A stretch of 64,000 bases of DNA, taken from Bathymodiolus brooksi (Eukaryota > Mollusca > Bivalvia > Mytilida > Modiolidae). The position numbers and the translations under genes were made by a program. The notes below the pieces were generated by a model. That model was not told the DNA's origin. It saw only the letters and a list, made by a program, of their open reading frames with translations, and did not search any database. The stretch covers positions 78,931,668 through 78,995,667 of the forward strand of contig OY804576.1 of assembly GCA_963680875.1 (NCBI GenBank). Direction: 5' to 3'. Of this stretch, positions 22,617 to 33,601 are shown piece after piece (the stretch's first letter is position 1; each line of letters opens with the position of its first letter).

Positions 22617-23276
22617 AACTTTCCTCCACTCGTGCCCATTCAGGAGGTCAGCCGAACATATTTTGTTTCGCGCTATTTCATTGGTCGGAAAGATTTTTTG
22701 AATTTTTTAGCTTGTTCTTCGCTATGCACGGCCAATCCATTTCGTATCGAGAGGCCTATTAAGCGGGAGTTTTAAATAAGAATAAAAGTGGAAAGTAAAC
22801 CTTTTCGGCCAATGTGTTATGTAGGCACCCGAAAAAAAAATGACGAACCTAGTGACATGGTAAGAATATTGTCTGAAATGGAAAAATGCACTTCAAACAT
22901 AAATTTTGACGGATGACCATTTGATCACTGAAAAGATCAGAGAGAAAGGGACACTAGTTATCATAAAGCAAAAAAATCTCCTTTTTAGGCTTGTCAAAAA
23001 ATAAAAATGAGTTAACGCTCCTCAACCCCTATCCCAGCAACAACAAAAAGACAGTGTACATAAGTAAACCCCTTGTAAATTGTAGCTTTCATAATTCCCC
23101 TCTTCTGCCTTAGAAACAGGTATATGTAAATATGCCTCAAAAGACATTTTAGGCATTAAAGGGATTAGAACTACTCTTTGTATTTCTTTTCTGTTTAGGG
23201 AGATACGTGTAAAATTCCAACTGTAATGGCCTTTGCAAAAAACATGGGAAAGAACAAAATATTCTTTAATTTACAT

Positions 23277-23304
23277 GGGGGGGGGGGGGGGGGGGGGGGG
23301 GGGG
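23277..23304. repeat. Poly-G run (28 G); C runs follow at 23519 and 23596
   Basis: Pure homopolymers in the interior of the nested foldback element. Lengths are prone to sequencing error. Confidence 0.85.
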
Positions 23305-24973
23305 ATCAACATTTTTTGTACCTAGGCTCAACACAAATAATTAATGACCCCCCCAAAAAAAAAATTAATAATAAAATAACAAGAAAAAAAACCCTCTTAA
23401 TGCAATTTCTGATGCCCCGTTTTGATTTAAACAGTTAAAATAAGTAAAACATGAAGGTGTGCATTTTTAGTACTTCATGTTTCAATAAACCAATAAAAAA
23501 ATACAACACAAATTGTGTCCCCCCCCCCCCAAAGAGTACATTAGACCCAAAAATAATACGTGTCTAGGTACAAAAACATTTTTGTGAGTAATTACCCCCC
23601 CCCCCCCCCCCCCTTCTTTTTTACATCCACAATTTTAGGTGTGTATTGTTCAAACCAGAATTTTTATAATATTTCATTCAGCTACAGAAAGAATTAAAGA
23701 TTAAACTTTGTTGTGATACTAGTACTCATGAAAAGTTCTAATTATGTTATTTACCTGAAAAAAAGAATGGATATAAGTAAATGTACATCATGTATATTGT
23801 ACATAAAACAAAATCCAACAACATACAAGGAAACAACCAGCTTCGCTTTTCTGCTTGAATCTTCAACAACAAACCAATCTATACCTAACAACATCATCTA
23901 TTCTCCCCACCCCCCCTTTTCCAAAAAAAAAGAAGAAAAAAAATGGTCATCAACAGAGTCCTAGATTTAATCTGCCGTGTACTACTTGTGCTTGTTCTTT
24001 GAAAGTTTTGCCAAAATAACAGTATTTTTGTTGAAACTTGTATTCTTTTATTCTTATTTAAAACTCCCGCTTAATAGGCCTCTCGATACGAAATGGATTG
24101 GCCGTGCATAGCGAAGAACAAGCTTAAAAAGTTCCGAAAATCTTTCCGACCAATGAAATAGCGCGAAACAAAATATGTTCGGCTGACCTCCTGAATGGGC
24201 ACGAGTGGAGGAAAGTTGGATGTGTCGTCGAGAATAAACTTGAATTTCGTCAATAAATATTTGTTGTTCGTACGTATAAACTAGATAGGAATGAAGGGAA
24301 ATCATTTTTGAGACGAGGACAAGCGAAGGTCCTTTTTAAAACTGGTGCGTTATTGTAAAATATCGAGCCGAAGCGAGCATTCCCTCTTTGTATTTTGACG
24401 ATTGTTTCATACCTTTATGTATATATAAGTAATACGGCAGCTGGACCTAAAAACTAAAGTTATTAGAACGAGAGAGTTGTAACATGAAATGTTGTAACAT
24501 ATGGATAAATGGTTCAAAGATATACTTCCAGACAAAGATCCATACCATAATCGCGGGAGGGACCAAATGAGGAAAAAGGGGGGTCCGGACTTCAAGTGCA
24601 TGTGCTGTAACGGACAGACATGCAAGATGGGTTATAATTAATCAAAATTATTATATTTAAAAAATCGAATTATCATTTTTTTTTATTTCTTTATTTCGTT
24701 TTGTCTTTTATTTTTTTCCTCCCATTATCCTTCCATTTTCTTCGTATCAGTCTATTTCGTTTTGTTTTAGTTGATTTCGTTTTGCTTTCGTTGGTTTCGT
24801 TTCATTTCGTTTTCATTTCGTTGATTTCGTTTCGTTTCGTTGATTTCGTTTCGTTTCGTTTCGTTTTTGTTGATTTCGTTTCGTTTCGTTTTCGTTGATT
24901 TCGTTTCGTTTCGTTTCGTTTCGTTTCGTTTCGTTTCTATTTCGTTTCGCACTTTATAGGTACCCTTTTATTT

Positions 24974-25267
24974 TGTTATTATAGAATTTTGAAATTTTTG
25001 ACAATTTTTGAAATTTTGAAATATTTTGAAATTAAGTCCTAAATTTTTATATTACATGTTTTTCAATATTATTATTTAAATATTAAAATTTTGAAATTTT
25101 ATGAAAGCTGAAATTTTAGAAATTTTTTGAAAATTTTGAAATTTGAAATTTTTTGAAATTTTTGAAATTTTGACATTTTCAACTTAAATTTAAATTTTTT
25201 TTTTTTTTAGAATTTTGAAATTTTTTGAAAATTTTAGAAATTTTGAAATATTTGAAATTTGAAATTT
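24974..25267. repeat. GAAATTTT low-complexity block
   Basis: Includes the empty E1 target (gtcctaaatttttatatt) at about 25039-25056 and long runs of 'gaaattttttgaaattt'. Confidence 0.75.
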
Positions 25268-26070
25268 TTTGTTGTCCAATGGATAAAAGGTTCAAAGGTC
25301 AGTTCAATAGTCTGTCGTGCAATAGTCTCTTGAAGACTATTGACGCGTCAATAGATCACAGGGGAGCAAAAAATGCAAAAATATCTTAAAATATGTAGTT
25401 ACTTAATAAACAAGAAAAAATTTACGATTAGGTAATAATATACAGTTATTTAATGGGTGTGGACAAATAGTTTGATCTATTGTATCCACACCCATTAAAT
25501 AACTGTTTTATTTCCTAATTAAAAAGAAGCAAGGTAGCGGACATGACTTAAATATATTCATGCATATATTGTAGAAAAACTGATGAAAATGATTTATTTG
25601 TTGAATTAGATAACAATAAACAAGTGGAATACAGAGTAAAAAGTCCTTAATTTTTGTATTTTGAAATTTTATGAAAACTGAAATTTTTGAAATTTTTTGA
25701 AAATTTTGAAATCTTATGAAAATTTTGAAATCTTATGAAAATTTTGAAATTTTTGAAATTTTTTGAAATATTGAATTTTTTTGAAAATTTTGAAATTTTT
25801 GAATTCTTTTCGAAATATTGAACCTTATTTTTTTTATTTTTTTTATTTTAGCATTTTGAAATTTTTTGAACATTTTTGAAATTTTTGAAGTTTTGAAATT
25901 TATTGTCCAATGAAAAAACCGTTCAAAGGTCAGTTCAATAGTCTGTCATGCAATAGTCTCTGGAAGACTATTGACGCGTCAATAGATCACAGGGAAGCAA
26001 AAAACGCAAAAATATCTTAAAATATGTAGTTACTTAATAAACAAGAAAACATTTACAATTAGGTAATAAA
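25268..26070. repeat. Direct duplication of a 165-170 bp segment
   Basis: 25268-25438 and 25906-26070 are near-identical, both running from 'ttgtccaatg' through 'ggttcaaaggtcagttcaat', 'gactattgacgcgtcaatag' and 'acttaataaacaagaaaa' to 'aggtaataa'. Each holds a small palindrome (caatagtc / gactattg). A GAAATTTT block lies before each copy. Confidence 0.85.
25427..25520. repeat. Palindrome 4, about 45-bp arms
   Basis: The left arm 'cagttatttaatgggtgtgg' is mirrored by 'ccacacccattaaataactg' around a loop 'atagtttgatctat'. A half-copy with the right arm missing lies at 17050-17087, just left of E1. Confidence 0.85.
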
Positions 26071-26138
26071 TACATTTATTATTGACGTTTACGGTAATTT
26101 TGTTATTACCCTTATTTACATGGTAAAGATATATACAT

Positions 26139-26310
26139 TTCGCGGATTTTTTTTTAAAGTTTATGCCTGTTCTAAACCAAGCAAGGCATTATCACAATCG
26201 AAACAATTTATTTTTGTGATTAATCAGTAGCGGATTTTAAGTTTATGCCAGTTTTAGATCAATCAAAGCATTATCACAATTGAAACAATCTATTTTGTGA
26301 TTAATCAGTG
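26139..26310. repeat. Two tandem copies of a ~90-bp segment
   Basis: 'gcggatttt' at 26141 and 26231 begins two copies sharing 'gcattatcacaat' and 'tgtgattaatcagt'. The following sequence (gtggcgtagcttcaattgag) is related to 14635-14660, so this belongs to another dispersed repeat. Confidence 0.7.
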
Positions 26311-26769
26311 GCGTAGCTTCAATTGAGACAACAGAGGCAAAACAATTAGGCGCTTCATTTGCTTTCTTCAAGTATTAAACAAATTCCGTCATGCTCAGAG
26401 GTGATGTTAAATCAAATTTGTCCTATAATTTAATTCAAAAATGTTATAACTGTTCGTTTTAATACGAAAAAAAAGTGTTGCATTACTTAAAATGTCGATG
26501 GCTCGGCAATATTTGACCCCATGTTACGCCTGTGGCTCGCTTAAAAGCAAGACATTAAATATGTATATGTTACCTCTCAGCACTAATCACATGATATAAG
26601 TAACAAGAACTATCTTTAAAAAAAAAGATGTACGACGAAGCACACATATTATATTCTTCTACGAACAATATTTCACTGAAATAACCTAAATATATTGGTT
26701 TTATAGGATTTGATAAGACATGTAAAACCTTGCATCCTACTTAATGTGCAAGGAATCGCTAATAAATAG

Positions 26770-27280
26770 TAATAGCGTCCACTGATCTTGGCCCGAGGAC
26801 GGGACTGCCAGACTAAATTTTGAAAGGGGATCACCAAAGGATTATTTTAGCAAAGCTTGAATCCATGATTGGCCCAGTAGTTTAATAGGAAAACAATTAA
26901 AATTTCATCCACCTTTTCTGTTTTTAGCAACAGTGGCCATGTTGGTTGGATGTCTGAATTGCCGGACACAATTTTGAAAGGGGGTCATCAAAGAACTAAG
27001 CAAAGTTTAGTTCCAATTGACCCAGTAGTTTCAGAGATGAAGATTTTTTGAATTTCATCCCCCTTTTTTATTTTTAGTAACAGCGACCATGTTGGTTGGA
27101 GGTCGGGACTGTCGGACACCATTTTGGAAGGGGATCACCCACGGACCACTCCACCAAAGTTTGGTCTCAAGTGGCCAAGTGGTTTCAGAGGAGAATATTT
27201 TTAATAATTGTGTACGGACGGACGATCGACGCAAAGTGATGACAAAGGCTCACCTGACCCAAAGGTGAGCTAAAAAAAAA
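26770..27280 (+). mobile_element. 3' region of a dispersed element with internal ~140-bp repeats, hairpin and A tail
   Basis: Three diverged units each carry 'gggactgccagac'-like sequence, 'attttgaaaggggatcacc' and 'agtggtttcagaggagaa'-like sequence. The end has a stem of 8 bp, gctcacct (27248) and aggtgagc (27263), followed by nine A residues. This resembles retroposon 3' ends common in molluscs. No reverse transcriptase frame is present. Confidence 0.65.
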
Positions 27281-27931
27281 GGGGGTGCATATTATTTTCT
27301 ATCCGTGGTAAAATCTAAAAAAGATTCATGGCTTCAACAATAACTTCTTAATATGTAATAGATGAAATGGCACTTTCTCAAAATTTAATACCCCCGATCG
27401 CTCACCTGAAGATTACATAATACAATGAAAATAAAACTTTACGACATATAATACTTTGGTTAAAGAGAATATCGCTTAAATTTAAAGTTTAATATATTGT
27501 ATACAGATATACCATTAAAAGTAATCATATTATCAGTTATACTCGAACTCCCTTTGTCTGTGCGGGGTGTAGGACGACGGACGCAACCAATCAGCAAACT
27601 ACTAAATGTCTTGCTTATTACAAGTGCCTTAAATCCGACTTGCTTAGTACAAAGTGCTTTAAATCCGACATGCTTATTACAAGTCAGTGATTTTTCTACT
27701 CATTTGTATCTGGGGTCCGGTCCCTTATAATTGGGAAAATTAGCGCGTAAATGATGTGAATTGGGAAAAGATGGGGAGAGCAATACATTTATAAGTTTGG
27801 AGGTCCAGTAACAGAATAGCAATCATAATGTACCAAGGTTATGTAACAAAATCTTGTGATGAGGAAGAATGACCACAAAACAGTTCACAAAACTTACTTA
27901 AATACCCTTGGTGTACCACACTCTCATATAG

Positions 27932-28299
27932 CTATGGGTATTTTTGTTCATTTTTCATTGAACTGAGCACCGTGACATCTGGTACCATGACCTCTGGCGC
28001 ACAACTGTCCGAATCAGAGTGATGGTCAGATTGCGAATATCAACATCACCACTATTTACATGTTGTTGGATGTCATTTGAAGCTGTGCTAGGTAATAAAG
28101 AATTTGAATTGGTTGTTTTTGGAGTGACATTCGCAGTGGTAACAAGGCGTTCAGCTTCTGGGCATGGTGTATCAGTAATTAGTGTCGATGACGGGTAGGG
28201 TTGACTCCACCTATTCCCACTTTTTATAAAATTCATTAAAGAAATCTCAAATTTCAAGTGGGAATAGCTGTAATTATTGTATAAACAATGTGCAAACAT
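27932..28299 (-). pseudogene. Possible decayed coding remnant with a frameshift
   Basis: One minus frame (28299-27955) has non-AT-biased residues ('LLPSTASNDIQQHVNSGDVD'). About 28040 a second minus frame begins to look more protein-like (HSDSDSCAPEVMVPDV) and runs to a stop at 27932. A single frameshift would link them. No domain is recognised. It could be an old transposon protein or a lost exon, or chance. Confidence 0.3.
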
Positions 28300-30428
28300 T
28301 GGGGCTTAGGGTGTATAAACAAAAACTCATTACTAGTAAATGCAGGTAAACCTTGATTAGAGAATGGAGAACTAATATATATTAATTTATCATTTTTATT
28401 CTAATATAAAAAACCATACAGATACATACATGAATAAGTGATATCTATATCAATACATTTATATTTCAACATCCATAGAACTTATTATTTATTTTTAAAC
28501 TACATGAAATAATAAACAAGCATGTCTTAGCTTATGTTTGTTACTATTCATTTTGTAATGAAATTCTTATGATTCATGTTTTTTCTCAAAGGTACAAATA
28601 TTTTTTAAAAGATATTTTACTATTTATGTCATACTTGATTTCACTTATATGAAAAAAATGTTTCATTCCAATTTCTAATTTTTATTAATAACACTTACTT
28701 CACTCAAATATTTTCCCTTTTTCTGCAATATTTGACATAAAATACAGGTACATCACAGGTAATAATTAATTAGATACTAATTGCAAAAACAGCACAATTA
28801 ACTGCAATAACATCTATTGAGTATTGGAATACCTGGAATAGTTTTTTTTTAATGGGAATAGATAGACGACATCACCGGTACAGTAGTGGGTCGGACTCAC
28901 TTCAAAGCACAAACAGCTTCACTAGCTTTATTAACGTTATCAACCTCATTTTTTTTCCTGGGGGAAGTAAAAACTTTTTTTGATTCAAGTTACATGTAGG
29001 CTACTTGCTTCCATCATTACTTGTCAATTTCTTAACAAATTATGCAACATCGTGACATTTTTGTTTTTAACAAATCACATGACATATTTACTGTTTTTTA
29101 TTAAAATTTTATATTCAATTTATTTAAATAAACATTTATTCCAAATACTACAGATTTCCGCTTTCGTTTTCTGAAGTTTTATCGCAGTCCGGTAAACAAA
29201 TCAAGCGACCCAATATACTGTACTGGTTCCCGGTATCTTGTGCGTAGTATTTCGCTTGGTTAATCAAAACAAATAGAAACCAGGTCATAAGCGTGAAAAT
29301 GTCATTTGAAAAAGCTTTTTTAACCAGTTTTTACGAATAATTTTATCACCACGCTATTGGGAATTTTCCCCCATGATATTGGGGAATTTTGTTTTTTAAC
29401 ATTGGGACTGTGGCCGATATTCGACCCAAAAAAAACACAGTCGGAAAATCACTGCAAGCATTTTAACTCCGTTCTCCGAACTCCTACCAAATTTGTATTA
29501 TTCCCCAATCAAGAAGTTAGAAAATATTTTCATCTTTAAAATTGCTAGGCAACAGCGTCCATAACAAACGTAAGTCAAAAGCGATTGTATACGACTTCGT
29601 CGAAAAACAAAAAGTCAGAATAACTGTGTCAAATAGGACGACACGATAACAAGTGAACCGTAACCCAGTTTTGTAGTTTGAAAATAATACTCATTTAATC
29701 CTCATATAAACCGTGACGTAGGCTAACATATCAATTAATTAGTAAAAAAATAATTACAACTGGATTTTCCAAATTGATGGCCTTTTTCATAGCAGAAAAG
29801 GAAGAACTACAATTATCGTCACGGTATGTGTTTTCGTATGTCATGTGTTTTCGTATCATCCATTTTATTTTGATTTCTACAGCGTACGCATTATTTTTGA
29901 CGTGTCCTCCGGTTTCTATTTATGGAACGTAAACAGGACTACAACGTGACATCTGTAAAAAATGTTAAAGTTTGCTTTTAAAGACGCAAGTACCAAAAAC
30001 AGTGAACCTACCTACTGAACTATACTTTTTGTAATGCTAAAAATTTACTTCATTTATAAAGTAGCTGGAAAAAAATCCAGAAGGGCTATATAAAATTGAA
30101 CTATGTCGTCTGCCTCTCAGATACCGGCTCTTCCTGTCATATAATTGTCATGGGGTCACTGATCGTACTTGTAAACAAAAGAGCTGACTGAAATGTGCCT
30201 GTTTCTTATATAAAATACATGTCACTTTGCAGTGCATTGTGGTTTCAGCACTTAAAAAAACATCAAAAGTAAACACAATTTTGAAAGTGGTCATTTTCAA
30301 ACATTCTGTTATTTTATTTAGATGTAGTATGATTTGGTAGATGGCCAGAACCATGAAATTTTAAAACCAGCCATTTCCGGATTTTATATTCGTTTCCATC
30401 CCGTATATCGGCCCTGTTTTTACTTCAT
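28300..30428. other. No gene seen
   Basis: AT-rich sequence with short open frames at chance level (for example 29357-29539). No repeat array or RNA gene is recognised. Confidence 0.4.
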
Positions 30429-30438
30429 GCGAAAACAA

Positions 30439-30764
30439 CAATCGTAACTACTCGGCCATTCTCGCTACCCTGCAAATAACCTCGTACGTACATAGTAGAA
30501 ATTCTTCTTAAATTGTTTGCCGGAAGTTAAGTTAAGTTAAGCCGCAAAAAATATAGTCCACGAAAATCCAATATGGAAGACATACTAAGTAAAATCTAAT
30601 CATGCAAAACTAATTAAAACTTTAATTGAAATATAGAAAATTGTTTAAAATATAACTTTATCAAACTTTCATGTAACTGACATGTGAAAAGTAGTGCGAT
30701 TTATACGCCTAATGCATACGAGGTTATTTGCAGGGTAGCGAGAATGGCCGAGTAGTTACGATTG
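30439..30764. mobile_element. 326-bp MITE with perfect 48-bp inverted ends
   Basis: The arms 30439-30486 and 30717-30764 are exact reverse complements, beginning CAATCGTAACTACTCGG. The flanking sequences gCGAAAACAA (30429-30438) and aCGAAAACAA (30765-30774) match at nine of ten bases and are a likely target-site duplication. The 230-bp interior is non-coding. A 9-10 bp duplication is typical of Mutator-like elements, but the assignment is inference. Confidence 0.85.
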
Positions 30765-31228
30765 ACGAAAACAAATGACGCCATTTTACTGACAGCAAAA
30801 GTTGCCAGATAATCGAGAGTATATTAAAATACAAGAATGGCTTTAAAAACAATCTTATGTACAAAGAAATATTTGAAAATTCCAATCGTCATATGAATGA
30901 AGGGTTAACACTGTTAATTGCTATATCGGAAAATCGATAATAGTACGAAAACCCATAACACGATGCTAAAGATCTAGTTTTAATTACTGGTAGATTGCTA
31001 CTCGGCGTTAATTAACAAATTAACAGTAATATGTCACCAGGCAGTAAAGATAGTCTTTTTTTCTTATAAATCTGGCTCTAGTGCATTCTTGTGGATGATT
31101 TGAGCAAAAAAAAAAATTAAATATGCCACTATTGTCTTGATCACAGCAAGTCTAATTTTGAATCAATAGTAGGACAATGAACTACTGTATATAATCGGAA
31201 TTAGCTAAGGTACATAGTACTATTAATA

Positions 31229-31567
31229 GATGAAAAACCAGCCATGTACCGAAAATGTACCGTCAACCAGCCATGTACCGAAAATGTACCGTCAGTAAAG
31301 ATTCATAATACACTGGACACTGAAAAACCAGCCATGTACCGAAAATGTACCGTCAGTAAAGATTCATAATACACTGGGCACTGAAAAACCAGCCATGTAC
31401 CGAAAATGTACCGTCAGTAAAGATTCATAATACATTGGACACTGAAAAACCAGCCATGTACCGAAAATGTACCGTCAGTAAAGATTCATAATACACTGGA
31501 CACTGAAAAACCAGCCATGTACCGAAAATGTACCGTCAGTAAAGATTCATAATACACTGGACACAGG
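31229..31567. repeat. 61-bp tandem array, about 5.5 units
   Basis: Units contain 'gaaaaaccagccatgtaccg', 'aaaatgtaccgtcagtaaag' and 'attcataatacactggacac'. The first unit is truncated after its first half. No host element was identified. Confidence 0.9.
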
Positions 31568-31627
31568 AACCTGTTAATATGGAAATTAAATGGGAAAAAA
31601 ATGTTTTACTTCCCGTCAGTTTATCAT

Positions 31628-31805
31628 AATGAAAACGTAGATATCAAATTGAGTCCACACAACGCGTTTCTGGAATGACCTTCACAATGTACGCTCAAAG
31701 CAAAACAATTTAAAAAAAAACTCTGGGTGCAAGAAAACCAGAGGGCCTAAACAGAACAGCCAAAATTGACAAAGGTCACCTATGCCTGAAGGGAAACAGA
31801 CTACG
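31628..31805 (+). mobile_element. Dispersed repeat family B, copy 3
   Basis: 'acgtagatatcaaattgagt', 'acgcgtttctggaatgacc', 'gggcctaaacagaacagcc' and 'ggtcacctatgcctgaaggg'. The segment that is tandemly repeated at 14005 occurs once here. Confidence 0.8.
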
Positions 31806-32304
31806 CATTGGCTATATATCATAACATTATTTTTCTCCGCCGTCAGAAATATACTTTCCCGATAACACTAGACGTCTGTGTATTAGATATCTCTCAAAGT
31901 GTATATACTGTGACATTTACATTCAAACGGTAGCTGTTTGAACACTCTTATTAAGCCTGGTGAAATTGTGCACAGAAATAAAGTAGCTACGAATGTGCAA
32001 AAACGTGTTACTTTTTAAAAGACGTACACGATTTTTGTCGACGAAAGCATGAGGACTATTTGACAGAGCTCAGAAATGCAAGTTATGTAGAAATGTAAAT
32101 AAATTAAGGATAAAAAAGCATGCAGCTTTGCTTTAAATATTTTGAGAAAGAAAAATAAGTACGTCGTTGAATTGTTATGCTCTGCGTTAGCTATCTGCTT
32201 TGCGTTTGAAATATTCGTATGTAGGAAGAGTTTGAATATACCAAAGGGGCAATGTAGGGTATGAATGTATGTGCGTAGGTTTAATTCAGTATTATCATCT
32301 AACT

Positions 32305-32408
32305 TTAAATTATTTGATTTTCCAATCTTTCGATTTTGAGCGTACTTGATTCAGGTTATTCCAGAAACGCGCCGTGCCCACCAATTTAATATCTGCGTTT
32401 GTATTACT
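32305..32408 (-). mobile_element. Dispersed repeat family B, copy 4 (partial)
   Basis: 'attatttgattttccaatct', 'gattcaggttattccagaaa', 'cgcgcc' and 'aatttaatatctgcgttt' are the reverse of copy 3, about 500 bp away. Confidence 0.8.
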
Positions 32409-32409
32409 A

Positions 32410-33600
32410 CGAATCACTTGATTTCTGTATCGTTAACATTTAATAATTATACTTCATTTGAAAATATATCGTTGGCAACCCATGACTGATCAAACTCCAA
32501 TCATATCTTCTCATTACGAGCGTGATAAGCCATGCATTACCAACTTGGGCAACTATGTTGAAAATGTATCGTTTTCTCTACAATGACAATAGCATATAGT
32601 GATATGCATCATCTATATCCAATCGAATTTCGTAACTTTGCGTAATTTAATCAGTTATGAGTAAAAAAAATAAAAAGAAATATCAACTTTTCGAAATTCA
32701 CGTATTTGTCAATATGAATAGTTGCGTTTTCAACCAGGAATACCCCTTTTATATCTTGAAACTTTTCTTAGCCAGAGGAACAAGACGTATTTGTTCAAAT
32801 TTATATAATTATGGCATGACAAAATTTACAACTTCATGATGTCACAAGTAGAGAAATTTAAGACTACCCATGTCTAGATACAGCTAGTGAATATTTGTTA
32901 CGAAGTTTCTTCTCGAACTGGAGCTCCCGGTCGTTTCATTTGTTATGGCAATGCATTACATTGTCGAAATTGCAAATGCACTGACTGTTACCTTACGAGA
33001 AAATAGATGTAGCATAAATTCCTGTGATGTACGAACAAACTTGATATCATATAAAAACACGCATTGATTAAATTAAAGAACAAACGCCATCTTCTCTTAT
33101 TCTTTGTATTAAACCATATTTATTTTCTCCTGAAAAAAAGAACAGTTACAATTCAAACTGATTAACTACAGTGAAGTTTTTTTTCTCTCTCTGACCAAGG
33201 TTAAATATTTAGAATCTGTGTAGGATCACATTTAAATGAATTTCCTGACGACGTAACATGAACACAACCAATCTTTCAATACTTGATTATTTTCTTTCTA
33301 AATTGAATTAAGATTTTGACAAAGTAATTATGTGTTAATGTATCATGCTAATTTATCCACTCCTATGTATATATTGAGTGTAAACAAAGCTCTTTTAGCG
33401 TGTTGTTCATTCTGACTTTGTTTCCGCTTGTTTATTTCAACAACCCTGTATTTTCAAACTGTTACAAGTAATTTTAGTCTAGCACTTTAATTGTTTTCAC
33501 ACAGCTGAAGCATCTGGGCGACCAACCAAGAAGATTTATAGCATCATAGAATATAGATTAAAATAATATCTCGATTTAGAATGTATGTTAAGCAACAAAA
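32410..33600. other. No gene seen
   Basis: AT-rich sequence leading up to the 59-bp array. The open frame at 32657-32839 has no recognisable domain. Confidence 0.4.
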
Positions 33601-33601
33601 T

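Larger units (their letters stand above)
21979..24602. mobile_element. Second foldback element nested in E2
   Basis: The left end 'cacttgaagtccggaccccc' is mirrored at the right end by 'gggggtccggacttcaagtg'. Inverse complementarity continues for more than 500 bp (about 21979-22795 against 24050-24602), interrupted only by a 251-bp insertion in the left arm. E1 shows the unoccupied sequence (actgtaacggacagacatgc). Around the insert, CTGTAACG-ACAG is present on both sides with one mismatch. The interior (22.8-24.0 kb) has G and C homopolymers and no gene. Confidence 0.8.
19843..24965. mobile_element. Foldback DNA element E2 (relative of E1), host of a nested element
   Basis: Its ends are the same as E1 ('gggtacctataaagtgcgaa' and 'tttcgcactttataggtacc' plus c), with long CGAAA-type arms at 19855-20045 and 24680-24960. 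Flanking octamers ttttcttt (19835-19842) and ttttattt (24966-24973) match at seven of eight bases. The sequence from 20045 to 21975 is nearly collinear with E1 17405-19375. Removing the nested element (21979-24602) leaves about 2.5 kb, close to the length of E1. No transposase frame is visible. Confidence 0.85.
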
